64,000 bases of DNA from Lymantria dispar (taxonomy: Eukaryota > Arthropoda > Insecta > Lepidoptera > Erebidae), in the NCBI GenBank assembly GCA_032191425.1, contig CM063462.1, positions 11,669,186 through 11,733,185 on the forward strand, written 5' to 3'. The position numbers and the translations under genes are program-made. The first letter of the stretch is position 1. Each line of letters starts with the position of its first letter. The notes below the pieces were generated by a model, which was not told where the DNA came from, ran no database searches, and saw only the letters and a program-made list of their open reading frames with translations. Below are positions 20,900-31,056 of this stretch, piece after piece.

Positions 20900-22145
20900 T
20901 TAGTTATTATTATTGTGGGTCAAATCTATACAATATGAGCTCACGGTGTCTTGCAGTCTTGTGGTGGTCTTTTTGGATTTGTTTTTAATAATGTTTATAA
21001 CAGGATCCCAGCTTGATGGTAACACCCAGCCATCGTCTCTATTGAAATTTTTGTGTTTTTTAATCTCAATAGCCTCGCGTACCATTCTAGGCAGGTATCG
21101 GTGTTCTTTTGCCAGGATTTGTGGTTTATCAAACCTGATGTTATGGTGGGCGCGGTCCTGACTATGTTCACAGACTGCAGACCTAGTGTCCCGGCGGTGC
21201 TTCACATCGGTGTTCTTTGATCCGAGTTCTTATGGATCTCTTTGTTTGTCCAATGTAAGAGAGACCACAGTCACAGTCAAGTTTATATACTCCTGCATCT
21301 TGTAAAGGGATCTGGCACTTGACAGGTGGTAAGAATTGGCTAATCCTCTTCAGTGGCTTAAAATAAGTTTTAATGGAAGAGCGTTTCAGGATGTAGCCAA
21401 TCTTGTCAGTGACTCCTTTGACATAAGGTAGTATTGCAGGAAGGCGCTCAACTGTGGGTGGTTTCACTTGGTCTCTGCGACGGGGGCGAGGAACTGGCAG
21501 CTTGTTTGCACGTAGCACCTGTTTGACATGCTGCAGCTCCCCAGCCAGGTGTTCATCGTCACAGATTCCTCGTGCTCTCTGCAACAAAGATTTACACACG
21601 GTAGCTAACTGTGAAGGGGGATGATGAGAATCACCGTTCAAGTATCTGTCTGTATGTGTTGCCTTACGATACACTGTATGACTCAAGGTGTTATTAGGGT
21701 TACGTATAACCAAAATGTCTAAGAAGGCTAAAGAGTTATTTGACTCCAGTTCCATAGTGAATTGAATTTTTGGATTAATGGAGTTAAGATGGTTTAGGAA
21801 TATGGTTATTTTGTCTGTGGGTAATATTGTGAAAGTGTCATCTACGTACCGCTTGTAGAACCTGGGTGTGACAGGTGAGCTTGATAAGGCCGTCTCCTCG
21901 AAGTCCTCCATGAATATATCGGCAACGACAGCGGAGACCGGCGAGCCCATAGCCACTCCATCTACTTGCTTGTAGAAGTCATCATTCCACATTAAATAGC
22001 CAGTTGTTAGGCATTGACGTAACAGTTCCGCATATCCCAATGGCATATTATTGTCAGATAGCTTCTTAGATATGGCTTTGATGCAATCCTCCACAGGTAG
22101 AGAGGTGAAGAGTGATGTGACATCAAAACTGACCGAGGAGGTCTG
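20900..22145 (-). pseudogene. Penelope-like reverse transcriptase with GIY-YIG endonuclease, frameshifted
   Basis: Reading right to left, the RT part shows GVAMGSPVSAVVADIFME and the catalytic YVDDTF (near 21840). A Cys-containing linker follows, then the GIY-YIG start GVYKLDCDCGLSYIGQTKRS (near 21230-21285) and RTRIKEHR. A frameshift near 21205-21215 moves the C-terminal part (SAVCEHSQDRAHHNIRFDKP) into another frame ending at 20900. The N-terminal fingers of the RT are absent beyond about 22145. RT plus C-terminal GIY-YIG is diagnostic of Penelope-like elements. The protein would copy and insert the element; this copy is dead. Confidence 0.85.
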
Positions 22146-22179
22146 AGCTTAATCGCACAGTTGACTTTTATTTGAATAA

Positions 22180-22496
22180 CTAGCAACCCGCCCTCGCTTC
22201 GCTTCGGTTATAGGTTATAGTCGTTTTACCCGCGTAGTTCCCGTTCCCGGGGGAATACCGGGATAAATATAGCCTAGTTTACGCCCTGATATTATAGCTT
22301 TCCATTGGTGAAAGAATTTTTGAAATCGGTCCAGCCATTTTGAAGATTACCCGGCACAAACAGACAGACAGACAGACAAAAAAAATTTAATTGCTATTTT
22401 AGGCATAGGTGGCGTGCAAATAACCGTGTGCGCATGAAAAAAGCCTATTATTTTGACATTACAAACAGACACTCCAATTTTATTTATTGGTATAGA
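22180..22496 (-). mobile_element. Helitron-like element
   Basis: The plus strand reads A|CTAGCAACCCGCCCTCGC...TTGGTATAGA|T, the reverse complement of the family at 19907. Both ends are complete. It lies at the broken 5' edge of the PLE. Confidence 0.8.
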
Positions 22497-22667
22497 TTGA
22501 AATATCTTATTTTTTGTGAAGGGAATTTTAAACTCTAAAGTCGGTAAAATCTAACGATTTAAAACTTTAAAATAGATGTAACACTTGTCTAATAGATAAA
22601 TAATTAAAAAATAAGGTGGAAGTAAGTTTCTCTGTGTTTGTTACTTACTTTTCTTAGGTTACCATGG

Positions 22668-23474
22668 CTATCTTTTTTGGATGTGCTATGGTGGTGGTGA
22701 CGAAAGGGCAGCGCGCGGTTCCATAAGCCACCGTATTCCTTCCCCATCGCCATTGGGCCGACCACCGGTACCGCGTTCCTTGTCATCAGGGGCCAGCCCG
22801 GCGGGATAGTCTTTCAGGTACCCTCTCTCCCTAACGTCCCTCCAGAGACGTTGGTCACCCTCACGCGGTCAGCCTCTCTGCGGGTGAAAGACTATTTCCC
22901 GGTCCAGGCACCCGTGGCCTCGTCTAAGACCTTATCCGGCGTAGCTACTCGCGCCTGCGCCGCCTAAGTTACCGGCGGTGGATCGTGTCACCGTAGAGGA
23001 ATTCCTTACGCTCACCTCGCGCCTCCTTCCGTGAGATTGCTGCAGTGGTGGCAGGATGGTATGCTCTCCTTCCTTACGACCGTGGTGTAGATACTTGGCG
23101 AAGCAACCGTGCCCCGTCAATATTTGCACTAATCGAAAGGAAAACACCCCGTGCCGCCACTCCAACCACTCCATTAGCACCGGCCGGAAGGCCTCCACGG
23201 TCCGAACACCGTACCAAGGCCTCTCCAGTCGGACTGCCCAACTGGCAATGATGTCGTGGCAGGCGTCGGCCCGCCAGACGGCCAGCTCTTTCATCGAGAC
23301 TATGCCGCCTCCCTATCGGCTCTACAACACCCGCCGATAGAGTCCGGTGAGCTTTTACGCCTCCAGGTCCCACGGGGAGTCCCGTCCAATAGGCACGCTG
23401 TCTCCGTCGCCACCGTGCGGTAACCGCGTATGGCCCTGACCGCCATAGCCTTCTGTGAACACGACAAGAGAGCC
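22668..23474 (-). mobile_element. 5'-truncated R1-clade LINE fragment
   Basis: It is flanked by perfect 13-bp copies of TAGGTTACCATGG (22655-22667 and 23475-23487). The left part is the R1 3' UTR with the GGGCCGACCACCGG hairpin. The right part is antisense ORF2 C-terminus (for example VLMEWLEWRHGVFSFRLVQ in the minus frame 22932-23294) with frameshifts and deletions. Confidence 0.85.
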
Positions 23475-23499
23475 TAGGTTACCATGGTACGAGTATCTC

Positions 23500-23770
23500 T
23501 ACTTGTGTATTTTTAATAAAAAAGGCATGTAAATAGGTACCTAATATGTCGATGTCGAAACTTTTTGAGAATTGACAATAAACGTTTCGTGTTTTAGAGC
23601 ATTTTCTTTACAAAGGAAGAAAATGTTTGGCAGGGCACCCTAAAATGAAAACCATATAGCACCTTGTTTGACCAGCATGGTATAGTAAGATCAATTTCCC
23701 TCCTATTATGGAGGAGGCTCGAGCCCAAAAGTGAGAGTGGGAATGTATATGAACCGAAATGATAATGAAA
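23500..23770 (+). mobile_element. S1 SINE relic
   Basis: From about 23640 the sequence follows the second half of S1 (TTGTTTGACCAGCATGGTAT, TATTATGGAGGAGGCTCGAG, GTGGGAATGTATATGA) and ends with GATAATGA. The head is lost. The stretch 23500-23640 holds nothing I recognise. Confidence 0.5.
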
Positions 23771-23878
23771 TGAAAATAATAATAAAAAAATATTATATTT
23801 TCTTGTCTCTTAAAGCTTATCTCTACCTAATCCACTAGGTCCATTGAATAAAAACTTTAAATGACTTATAATTAAAAT

Positions 23879-23955
23879 AGGGGGCGGCGAATTTTTGGTG
23901 GGCCGGGGGCGGCGAATTTTTGGTGGGCCGGGGGCGGCGAATTTTTGGTGGGCCC
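23879..23955. repeat. Three 25-bp subterminal repeats
   Basis: The unit GGGGCGGCGAATTTTTGG plus TGGGCCG is repeated three times just inside the right terminus of the hAT-like shell. Subterminal repeats are often transposase-binding sites; that role is inferred here. Confidence 0.8.
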
Positions 23956-24187
23956 CGGGCAGCGAAAAGCCACGCTACGCCACTGTGTGCCATAGTTCAG
24001 GCCTAATTCTTGCTATCAGTCTACTTACATAATAGTAATGAGCTCTTCTCATCAATAATTTTGCGCTATTTTAAGTTAATATTTGTAACTGTGGTATTAT
24101 TTCACAGCCAAATTACTAAAAAAAAGCTATTTAATTTTGACGGTACCCTGATGAATATTCAACGGAATCCCTAGGTTCCGCGGAACA

Positions 24188-24418
24188 CATTTTTTTCCTT
24201 TTTTTTATGGGTGAGCTTCGGTCAGCGCGCACGCCGACCATTCCAAGGTCCAAAGGAGGGCGCGCAGGCCCATAACCCACGTCACCTTCGTTGTTGGGCC
24301 GACCGCCAGTGCCGAGTTCCTTGTCCTTAGTGGTCGGCCGGACGGCATACCCTTTCGGGTGCCCTTACCTCTCGTCGTTCTTATCCCGTGACGTCGGTCG
24401 CCGTCGCGCGGTAAAATA
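24188..24418 (-). mobile_element. R1 3' UTR fragment
   Basis: A T run (24189-24206) is followed by the antisense R1 3' UTR, including TTGTTGGGCCGACCGCCAG and TTAGTGGTCGGCC. It interrupts the right end of the outer hAT shell between GGAACACA and the terminal segment. No ORF2 sequence is left. Confidence 0.7.
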
Positions 24419-24492
24419 ACGTCCGTGGATCACACTTTGGGATTCCCTGCTTTATATAAATCACTGTAGGTGGTAAATGTTAGCCAAATTTA

Positions 24493-25670
24493 GGGGGGCG
24501 CGGCCGGAGTACCTCCTCGTGGTGCTCCCTGGAAACGTCCATTTGGACGTCACGCGTCCATTTGGACGGCCAAGATTCCGGCAGGAGGGGGTCTCCGCGT
24601 GCGGCTCTGGTGGCAGAAGCGCACGGCGGATCTGACCTGGGGCCAATGGGGCGGATGTGCCTCATGGCACTCCGTCGCCAGGCACGGTTGCGTCACGGCC
24701 CGGGGGCGTGACGAGTCGGTCGCTCGCGAGCGGCCAGACCCGGAAGGCCCAAACCGTAATCCTGAATGGGGGGGTCAGAACCGGGGGTCTTCGGACTGCG
24801 GGGAAGAAAACCCCTATAAAAAATCACCCCAATCTTAAGTTTGGCCACTCGGCGAGGAGATGTATGACTGGTGGGTTAAGAAGCGCGCGAGCGTTCAGTC
24901 GTTAGAGTGGTAGTCAAGGCAAGACTCAAAAACGTCCATCAGTTGGGCATTCATTCATCATCCGTTGGGCAGTCCGGCTGGAGAGGCCTCGGTTCGGGGT
25001 GCGAATCGTGGAGGCCTTCCGGCCGGTGCTGATGCAGTGGTTGGAAAGGCGGCACGGGGTGCTCTCCTTCCGACTAGTGCAGGTGTTGACGGGGCATGGG
25101 AGCTTCGCCAAATACCTGCACAAGGTCGTAAGGAGGGAGAGTACACCGTCCTGCCACCACTGCGATTGCTGCCGGCCATCGCTAGGGCGATGGTCGACAG
25201 CGTCGGGAATTGGGACGCGGTCGCAGCCTTCTGCGAGACAGTGATCTCGCAGAAGGAGGCGGTGGATCGCCTGCGCGAGGAGCGCAGACTCGATGAGGCG
25301 ATCCGCCGCCGGCGAATGGGGCGGCGCAGGCGCAACTACCTGCGCCTCATGCCGCCCTAGCCGAGGCCGCGGGTGACGTGACCGGGGATTAGTCCGTCAC
25401 CCGCCGAGAGGCCGACCGCGTGAGGAAAGACCGACGTCCTCCCCGAGGGGGGGACGTCGGTCGATGGTAGGGTACCCCAAGTAGGGGGTATTCCGTCGGG
25501 CCGACCACTGACGACAAGTTAACTCTGCTCCGGTGGTCGGCCCAACGACGAAGGCGACGTGGTTTTCGGGTGGGTAGCGGGAGTTGCGTGCTTAAGCCCC
25601 TCTGTCGCCCCGGACGGAGTGGTGCGGAGGCGCGCCGACCTCAGCCCACCCACAAAAAAAAAAAAAAAAA
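24493..25670 (+). mobile_element. R1-clade LINE with 5' end joined to 3' end (internally deleted)
   Basis: It is flanked by 11-bp copies of AGCCAAATTTA (24482-24492 and 25671-25681) and ends in about 18 A residues. The first ~460 bp are GC-rich and unlike ORF2. They contain two near-palindromes CGTCCATTTGGACG (24535-24565) and a CCTATAAAAAATC motif near 24815. This is probably the 5' UTR, joined directly at about 24960 to the ORF2 C-terminal region. Unlike the other copies it therefore keeps both ends but has lost most of the ORFs. Confidence 0.8.
24965..25360 (+). pseudogene. R1 ORF2 C-terminal remnant
   Basis: The frame at 24999-25244 reads PVLMQWLERRHGVLSFRLVQ and CHHCDC. A deletion then removes most of the zinc-knuckle tail and joins to RAMVDSVGNWDAVAAFCE and the Arg-rich end RRRRNYLRLMPP in another frame. 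It is not functional. Confidence 0.8.
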
Positions 25671-25683
25671 AGCCAAATTTAAC

Positions 25684-25790
25684 ACAGCTTTTTTGTGTGT
25701 ATAGATGTTAGCCGCAGATGGCTTTCACAGCTTAGCCCGGACTATGGGTGAGCGCTGAGGGCTCTCAACCCGGATTAGCACAGCGCGTGC
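25684..25790 (-). mobile_element. Solo 3' end of a jockey-clade LINE
   Basis: Antisense to the jockey 3' UTR at 51840-51930: shared blocks are TTAGCCGCAGATGGC, CGGACTATGGGTGAGCGCTG and TCTCAACCCGG. Near-matching TAACACAGC and TAGCACAGC flank it and may be the TSD. It is an extremely 5'-truncated copy. Confidence 0.7.
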
Positions 25791-25967
25791 ACATTGGTCA
25801 AATGAATAAGGGCGTTCTTTTCTCCTTTTCACGAAATTATTCTTACGGAAATTAACTATTAAATACTACTTATTTTACCGAATGCGATGAAGGCAGGGTT
25901 ATGTGTTTTATTTATATATATGTATATGCAATGCATATGTGCATTATTTGTATGTATATACATTTGT

Positions 25968-26187
25968 GATTGTGACGGGTTAAGAATACAATTGACCACC
26001 CCCCTTCTTGCTCGTGGGTGTCGTAAAAGGCGACTGAGGGATATAATATGCATACAAAATCTATGAGAAGGCAATCTCGAAATAAAACCCTGTACCAACA
26101 CATCTGACCAGTGTGGTATAGTAGATCAATTTCCCTCCCAGGAGGCTCCAGCCCTACAGTGGGATGTATATGAGCTGTGTTGATAAT
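25968..26187 (+). mobile_element. S1 SINE-like element
   Basis: It runs from GTGACGGGTTAAGAATACAA through GTGTCGTAAAAGGCGACTG and CATCTGACCAGTGTGGTAT to GAGCTGTGTTGATAATGA. Confidence 0.7.
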
Positions 26188-26481
26188 GAAATATGTATAT
26201 GCATTTTGTTTTTTTCTTTTTTGGGGTGGGTTACGGTCGGCGCACTCCTCGCTCCACTCTGTCCGGGGTGACAGAGGGCCGTAAGCACGCACACCCGTAA
26301 CCCACCCGTATAGCACGTCGCCTTCGTCGTTGGGTCGACCACCGGTGCAGAGCTCCTTGACTTCAGTGGTCGACACGACGAAATACCCCAAGGGAGTACG
26401 CTCTCTCGTCGACGTCCCCTACTGGGACGCTGATCGCCATCGCGAAGCTAACCTCTCCGCGGGTGCCCAGACTAAATCCCC

Positions 26482-28039
26482 TTTTTTTTTTTTTTTTTTT
26501 TTTTATGGGTGGGCTATGGTAAGCGCACGTGCGGTCCAATCCGTCCGGGGCGATGAAAGGACGGCGCGCGGGCCCATAACCCACCCGTACCCTCGTCACC
26601 TCGTTGTTGGGCCGACCACCGGAGCAGATGTGACTTGTCGTCAGTGGTCGGCCCGACGGAACACCCTTTCGGGCATCCTCACCTCTCGACGTACTGGGAC
26701 GTCGGTCGCCGTCGCGCGGCCAGCCGCTCCGCGGGTGACGGACAATTCCCCGGTCCGACCACCCGCGGCCTCGGCTAGGGCGGCATTAGGCGCAGCGATC
26801 CGCCGCCTCCTTCCGTGAGATTACGGCCTCACAGAAGGCGGCGACCGCGTCCCAGTTCCTGACGCTGACGAGCATCTCCCTGGCGATGGTCGGCAGCGCC
26901 AGGTCGGCACCGATAATTGCGACGAGTTCACGGCGATCCCCCTCCCATGCAGCACACTCCTCGAGCGTGTGCTGCGCCGTGTCCTCGTCGCAACTGCAGT
27001 GGTGGCAGGACGGTGTGCTCTCCCTCCTGACAATCTTGTGCAGGTACTTCCCGAAGCAACCGTGCCCCGTCAGCACCTGCACCAGTCGGAAGGAAAGCAC
27101 CCCGTGCGTCCGCTCCAACCACTCCATCAGCACCGGCCGGAGGGCCTCGACAGTCCTGACACCGTACCGAGGACTCTCCAGCCGGACTGCCCAACGGGCA
27201 ATTACTTCTCGGCGGGCGTCGACCCGCCAGGCGGTGATCTCATTGATGGAGACCATGCTGCCGCGGGCGCGCGTCTCCGACACCCGCCGATAAATGTCGG
27301 CGAGCATCTCCGCCTCCAGGTCCCACGGGGGGGTTCCGGCCAGGAGGCACGCTGCCTCTGTCGCCACCGTGCGGTAACCCCGTATGGCCCTGATCGCCAT
27401 GACCCTCTGTGGTCGCCACAGGAGGGCCCTAAGACGGACGGTCAGGGACCCCGCCCACACCGGTGCGCCGTACAGGGCCATCGACCGGATCACCCCCACG
27501 TACAGCTGTCGGCACGTAGCACTGGGTCCGCCCACATTCGGCATCAGCCGCGAAAGGGCGGACGCCGCGCCGACAAGCCGGGGAACAAGTCGATGGAGAT
27601 GCTCCCGGAACCAAAAATGCCCGTCGAGCACCAGGCCCAAGTACTTCATGTGGGCCTGAATGCTGATGGTGACCGAATTCACGGTGATCGAAGCGCCGGC
27701 GGGAGGCCCGGCGGTACGGAGGCCATGGAACAAAAGGGCCTCCGTCTTTTCCAGGGCTACCCTCAACCCCAGCGCTTCGATCCGCCTGACAATCTCCTCG
27801 GTGCCGAGAGTTGCCAGGCGTGCCGCCTCCTCGAGCGTCCCACCCCGGGCTGTGACGAGTGTATCGTCGGCGTAGCAAATTACGCCCAGCCCGGGTGGGA
27901 GGCTTCCTCTCAACGCCCAGTCGTAGCCGATGTTCCACAGGGTCGGACCCAGAACCGACCCCTGTGGGACACCGCACGTCATGGGCGTTCGCACAACGTC
28001 CCCTACTCGGTCAACGTAGAGGACGCTGCGCCCCTCCAG
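26482..28039 (-). mobile_element. R1-clade LINE nested in an R1 3' UTR
   Basis: It is flanked by perfect 13-bp copies of AGACTAAATCCCC (26469-26481 and 28040-28052), with a T run at the left as poly(A). It carries the 3' UTR (to about 26780) and the longest R1 ORF2 fragment in the window. It is 5' truncated within the RT domain. Confidence 0.92.
26786..27994 (-). pseudogene. R1 ORF2 fragment with RT active site
   Basis: The 402-codon open frame starts in RT domain 4-5 (CGVPQGSVLGPTLWNIGYDW) with the catalytic CYADDTLVTA box near residue 40. It continues through the thumb to the C-X2-C-X8-H-X4-C knuckle (CHHCSCDEDTAQHTLEEC) and IIGADLALPTIAREMLVS. The last ~25 residues, including the Arg-rich end seen in sister copies, are deleted (it ends RKEAADRCA). 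RT fingers, endonuclease and ORF1 are missing. R1-clade proteins nick DNA and prime reverse transcription on it; this truncated copy cannot do so alone. Confidence 0.85.
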
Positions 28040-28186
28040 AGACTAAATCCCCTGTCCGGTCACCCGCAGCCTCTACTAGAAATATGTACATATATACATG
28101 GAAATTACTCAACTGTTCAACTGACTTTGATAAATGAAACGTCATAAAACGTATACCGGGCGAGGGTAGACATAGGTACTTATCTA

Positions 28187-28596
28187 AACATACAAATAAA
28201 ATTGAAGTGTCTGTTTATAATATCAACATACATACTGGTCTTTTTTTACGCTCACACGGTTATGAAAGACCGGCGTTCTCCCCGAGGGGGGGGACGCCGG
28301 TCGATGGGTGGGTACCCCAAATAGGGGGTATTTCGTCGGGCCGACCACTGATGACAAGTAACCCTGCTCCGGTGGTCGGCCCAACGACGATGGCGACGTG
28401 CACGTGGGTGGGTTGCGGGTGTGCGTGCTTACGCCCCTCTGTCGCCCCGGACAGAGTGGTGCGAGGAGCGCGCCGACCGCAACACACCCCTAAAAAAAAA
28501 AAACATTTGATCACAGTATTCCCACGGGAACAGGAACTATGCGGGTAGGGCGATTGAAACCGAAGCGAAGCGAGGGCAACCCGCCCTCGTATCGCT
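28187..28596 (+). mobile_element. Helitron-like element split by an R1 fragment
   Basis: The 5' part (28187-28262: AAATAAAATTGAAGTGTCTG, GCTCACACGGTTAT) and 3' part (28504-28596: CAGTATTCCCACGGGAA to TATCGCTAG) belong to the family at 19907. Some of the middle was lost together with the R1 insertion. Confidence 0.65.
28263..28503 (+). mobile_element. R1 3' UTR fragment
   Basis: Both R1 hairpins are present: GACCGGCGTTCTCC with GGGACGCCGGTC at 28269-28302, and GGGCCGACCACTG with CGGTGGTCGGCCC at 28339-28383. A short A run ends it. No coding sequence remains. The first hairpin differs from the 16.8-kb copy at paired positions (GGCGT/ACGCC versus GATGT/ACGTC). Confidence 0.75.
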
Positions 28597-28598
28597 AG

Positions 28599-28823
28599 TC
28601 TATACTAATATTATAAAGAGAAAAGATTTATTTGCTTGTTTGTATTGAATAGGCACTGAAACTGCTGGACTGATTTCAAAAATTCTTTCACTAATGGAAA
28701 GCTACAATATCAGGGAGAAACTTAGGCAATATTTTATCCCGGTATTCCCACGGGAATAGGCACCACGTGGGTAAGGCGACTGAAACCGAAGCGAAGAGAG
28801 GGCGAGTTGCTACTTTGCTAGTA
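28599..28823 (+). mobile_element. Helitron-like element with exchanged 5' end
   Basis: The first ~50 bp (TCTATACTAATATTATAAAG) differ from the common family start. The rest (CTTTCACTAATGGAAAGCTA, CGGTATTCCCACGGGAA, TTTGCTAG|T) matches. It follows the preceding element directly. Confidence 0.6.
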
Positions 28824-28906
28824 TCTAATAAAAATACATCAGTCAAAAGTACTTGTAAAACAGGTGCTACTTAGTTAAGTAGGAAAATTACAAGTTATAT
28901 ATCGTA

Positions 28907-29220
28907 CTAGCAATCCGCCCTCGCTTCGCTTCGGTTATAGGTTATAGTCGTTTTACACGCGTAGTGCCCGTTCCCGTGGGAATACCGGGATAAAATATAG
29001 CCTAGTTTACGCCCTGATATTATAGCTTTCCATTGGTGAAAGAATTTTTGAAATCGGTTCAGCCGTTTTGAAGATTACCTGGAACAAACAGACAGACAGA
29101 CAAAAATTTTTTAATTGCTATTTTAGGCATAGGTGTCGTGTAAATAACCGTGTGAGCATGAAAAAAGCCTATTATTTTGACATTACAAACAGACACTCCA
29201 ATTTTATTTATTGGTATAGA
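28907..29220 (-). mobile_element. Helitron-like element
   Basis: Complete ends on the minus strand: A|TCTATACCAATAAATAAAAT...TTGCTAG|T. Confidence 0.8.
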
Positions 29221-29434
29221 TATAGATAATGTATGCGGTTTTCGAACGTATATGGGTTGTTTCACACATACCGCAGGCGCGTCACATCGCAGCGACAAAA
29301 GGTAATAAAGCAGTGGTTAAGTATGAATAATACGCTGCAGCTTCTTGCAGTTGCTTTGTGATAACTACAAAATATCGATGTTTGTTCGTTGACACTACTA
29401 GTCGCCCCACAGCAATATTATTTTCCTGTGAGTT

Positions 29435-29650
29435 GCGGGGGTGGGTTACGGTCGGCGCACTCCTCGCTTCACTCCGTCCGGGGCGACAGAGGGGTGTAAA
29501 CACGCATACCCGTAACCCACCCGTATAGCACGTCGCCTTCGTCGTTGGGTCGACCACCGGTGCAGAGTTCCTCGATTTCAGTGGTCGACCCGACTGAATA
29601 CCCCGAGGGACTACCCTCTCCCGTCGACGTCCCCTACTGGGACGCCGATG
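29435..29650 (-). mobile_element. R1 3' UTR fragment
   Basis: Antisense R1 3' UTR with GGGTCGACCACCGGTG and TCAGTGGTCGACCCG (29545-29594): both arms carry the same G-to-A type change relative to GGGCCGACC, so the stem stays paired. It is truncated after ~215 bp. Confidence 0.75.
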
Positions 29651-30016
29651 CGATGAGTAACGTCAGCATCGATCGTGTCGATGTTAGAGATAACAGTCTA
29701 AATATTTGAAATGGGCGACTTCTTTCAGCGGGTGACTTTGAATCATCACAGGACTTCGTTGGTTTGTTGTGGAATAGCAACATGATAAATAGACCTACTG
29801 TTTGCCCCGACTAATTCTTAATCCTGCGGTTTTCAGAGCTTTCTTTCTTTTTTGTTTCTTTTCTTAACTTCATGTTTGAAAAAATGATTTAATTCAATAC
29901 TAATGTCTTACTACGTGGAAACTGGAGGGGGTCTTCATGTAATTACTTTAAAAATTGGTAAAAATGTGTCACATAGTATAGGTATGTTCTTTTCGTTTTA
30001 AAATCATTGTTAGCAA
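29651..30016. other. No gene seen
   Basis: AT-rich sequence between an R1 fragment and the outer hAT terminus. No family recognised. Confidence 0.4.
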
Positions 30017-30386
30017 CAGTAGCGGCGTTAGGGTAGGGCGCGGTTGGGCGACTGCCCAGGGCGCCGGACATAAAGGGGCGCCGAAAGCGCCTCCATATAT
30101 ATGTCCCCTCGCTCATTGAACCTACTTACTCGTAAATTCCCTAAATTTATGGAAAATTGTAATTTTGGTAACACTAAAACGGAACGCAGTGTTCAATCCG
30201 TTTCATTGGAGCACTGCAGGCAGTTCATTTTCTCACTGATCATAGAGAAACACATTATCTATCTCTTTTTTACATTTTATTTGCACACACTTGGCTCGTT
30301 CTAATTTTTACATAAGTGGACGCACTTGAAACAGTTATTCCAATTATTTTATAACAAATAAATGCAGTAAGCAGAGGTCGCTCTTT

Positions 30387-31018
30387 TTTTTTTCACGGCC
30401 CCATGATCCACCTGTAGCACGTCGCCTTCGTCGTTGGGCCGGCCACCGATGCCGCGAGTCGCGAGTTCCGTGTCGTCAGTGATCGGCCCGAATAAATACC
30501 CCGGTCGTGGGTATCCTTTCCTCTCAACGTACCCCCTCGGGGACGTCGGTCACCGTCGCACGGTCAGCCTCTCTGTGGGTGACGGACTAATTGCCGGCCC
30601 CGTCACCCGCGGCTTCGGATAGGACGGTATCAGGTTCAGGTACTTGTCGGCCGTCGTCCGTACGCGGACCGCGTCGTTGTGGAGGCGTTTCTCCCGCGCG
30701 CACTCCGCCGCCTCTTTCAGCGACATGACTGCCTCGTAGAAGGCGGTGACTGCGTCCTGCCAAGCATCTCCTTAGCGATGGTCGGCAGCGTCAGGTCGGC
30801 ACCGATGATTGCGATGACTTCATGGCGCTGCTCAGCCCACGTGGCACACACCTCGAGTGTGTGCTGCGTCGTGTAATCGTCGCAATCGCAGTGGTGGCAG
30901 GTCGGTGTACTCCTAACGACCGTTTGCAGGTATTTGACGAAGCAATCGTGCCCCGTCAAAACCTTCACCAGATGGAAGTAGCCCATGCTGTGGCTCCAAC
31001 CATTAAAGGCCGGAAGTA
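30387..31018 (-). pseudogene. R1-clade LINE relic
   Basis: Antisense 3' UTR (hairpin GGGCCGGCCACCGATG with TCAGTGATCGGCC near 30436-30490) is followed by ORF2 C-terminal coding in the minus frame 30717-30986. That frame contains CHHCDCDDYTTQHTLEVC and IIGADLTLPTIAKEML. It is broken by small deletions near 30755 and 30910. Confidence 0.8.
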
Positions 31019-31026
31019 AAGTTTAT

Positions 31027-31056
31027 TAACGTTTCGACTCGGTAGTCGAAACGTTA
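31027..31056. repeat. 13-bp perfect hairpin
   Basis: TAACGTTTCGACT and AGTCGAAACGTTA flank the loop CGGT. The preceding GTAAAGTTTATTAACG recurs at 43411, outside the 13-kb nest. Confidence 0.8.

Larger units (their letters stand above)
19880..22150 (-). mobile_element. Penelope-like element (PLE), truncated
   Basis: The minus strand encodes an RT plus GIY-YIG protein (21.18-22.15 kb and 20.90-21.21 kb). Downstream of it are two tandem copies of a ~190-bp non-coding unit (left copy about 19880-20400, right copy about 20405-20590). Each unit has CCCGACGTTTCGAACACTTT and TCACGTCCAACAAGT. Such tandem terminal units with hammerhead-like motifs are typical of Penelope-like retroelements. A Helitron-like element is inserted in the left unit at 19907. 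The 5' part of the RT gene is missing. Confidence 0.8.
19476..23985. mobile_element. Second hAT-like shell nested in the first
   Basis: The left terminus CAGTGGCGTAGCGTGG is matched by CCACGCTACGCCACTG at the right (16-bp inverted repeat), with perfect 8-bp copies of TGTGCCAT outside (19468-19475 and 23986-23993). Three 25-bp GC-rich repeats lie just inside the right end. No transposase is visible; the interior is occupied by a Penelope-like element, Helitron-like elements and an R1 LINE. Confidence 0.85.
19378..24449. mobile_element. hAT-type shell (outer), non-autonomous and filled with insertions
   Basis: The left end CAGGGATTCCTAAACTTT and the right end (reverse complement CAGGGAATCCCAAAG) form inverted termini. 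They are flanked by CTTTATAC (19370-19377) and CTTTATAT (24450-24457), an 8-bp TSD with one mismatch, as in hAT elements. GGAACCCC and GGTTCCGCGGAAC near the ends link it to the family of the hAT element at 50.5 kb. No transposase belonging to it remains; almost all its length is later insertions. Confidence 0.75.
26201..28078 (-). mobile_element. R1 3' UTR fragment, split by another R1 insertion
   Basis: The outer fragment covers 26201-26481 and resumes at 28053-28078. It is flanked by GAAATATGTATAT (26188-26200) and GAAATATGTACAT (28079-28091), a 13-bp TSD with one mismatch. Only 3' UTR sequence is present. A second R1 LINE interrupts it. Confidence 0.85.

Noticed and set aside
26969..28147. 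392-aa plus-strand ORF
   Set aside because: Antisense to the R1 ORF2 at 26786-27994, which has the YADD box and zinc knuckle; the plus frame has no motifs.
30101..30304. 67-aa ORF in the outer hAT shell
   Set aside because: No motif; AT-rich and low complexity near the end, probably chance.
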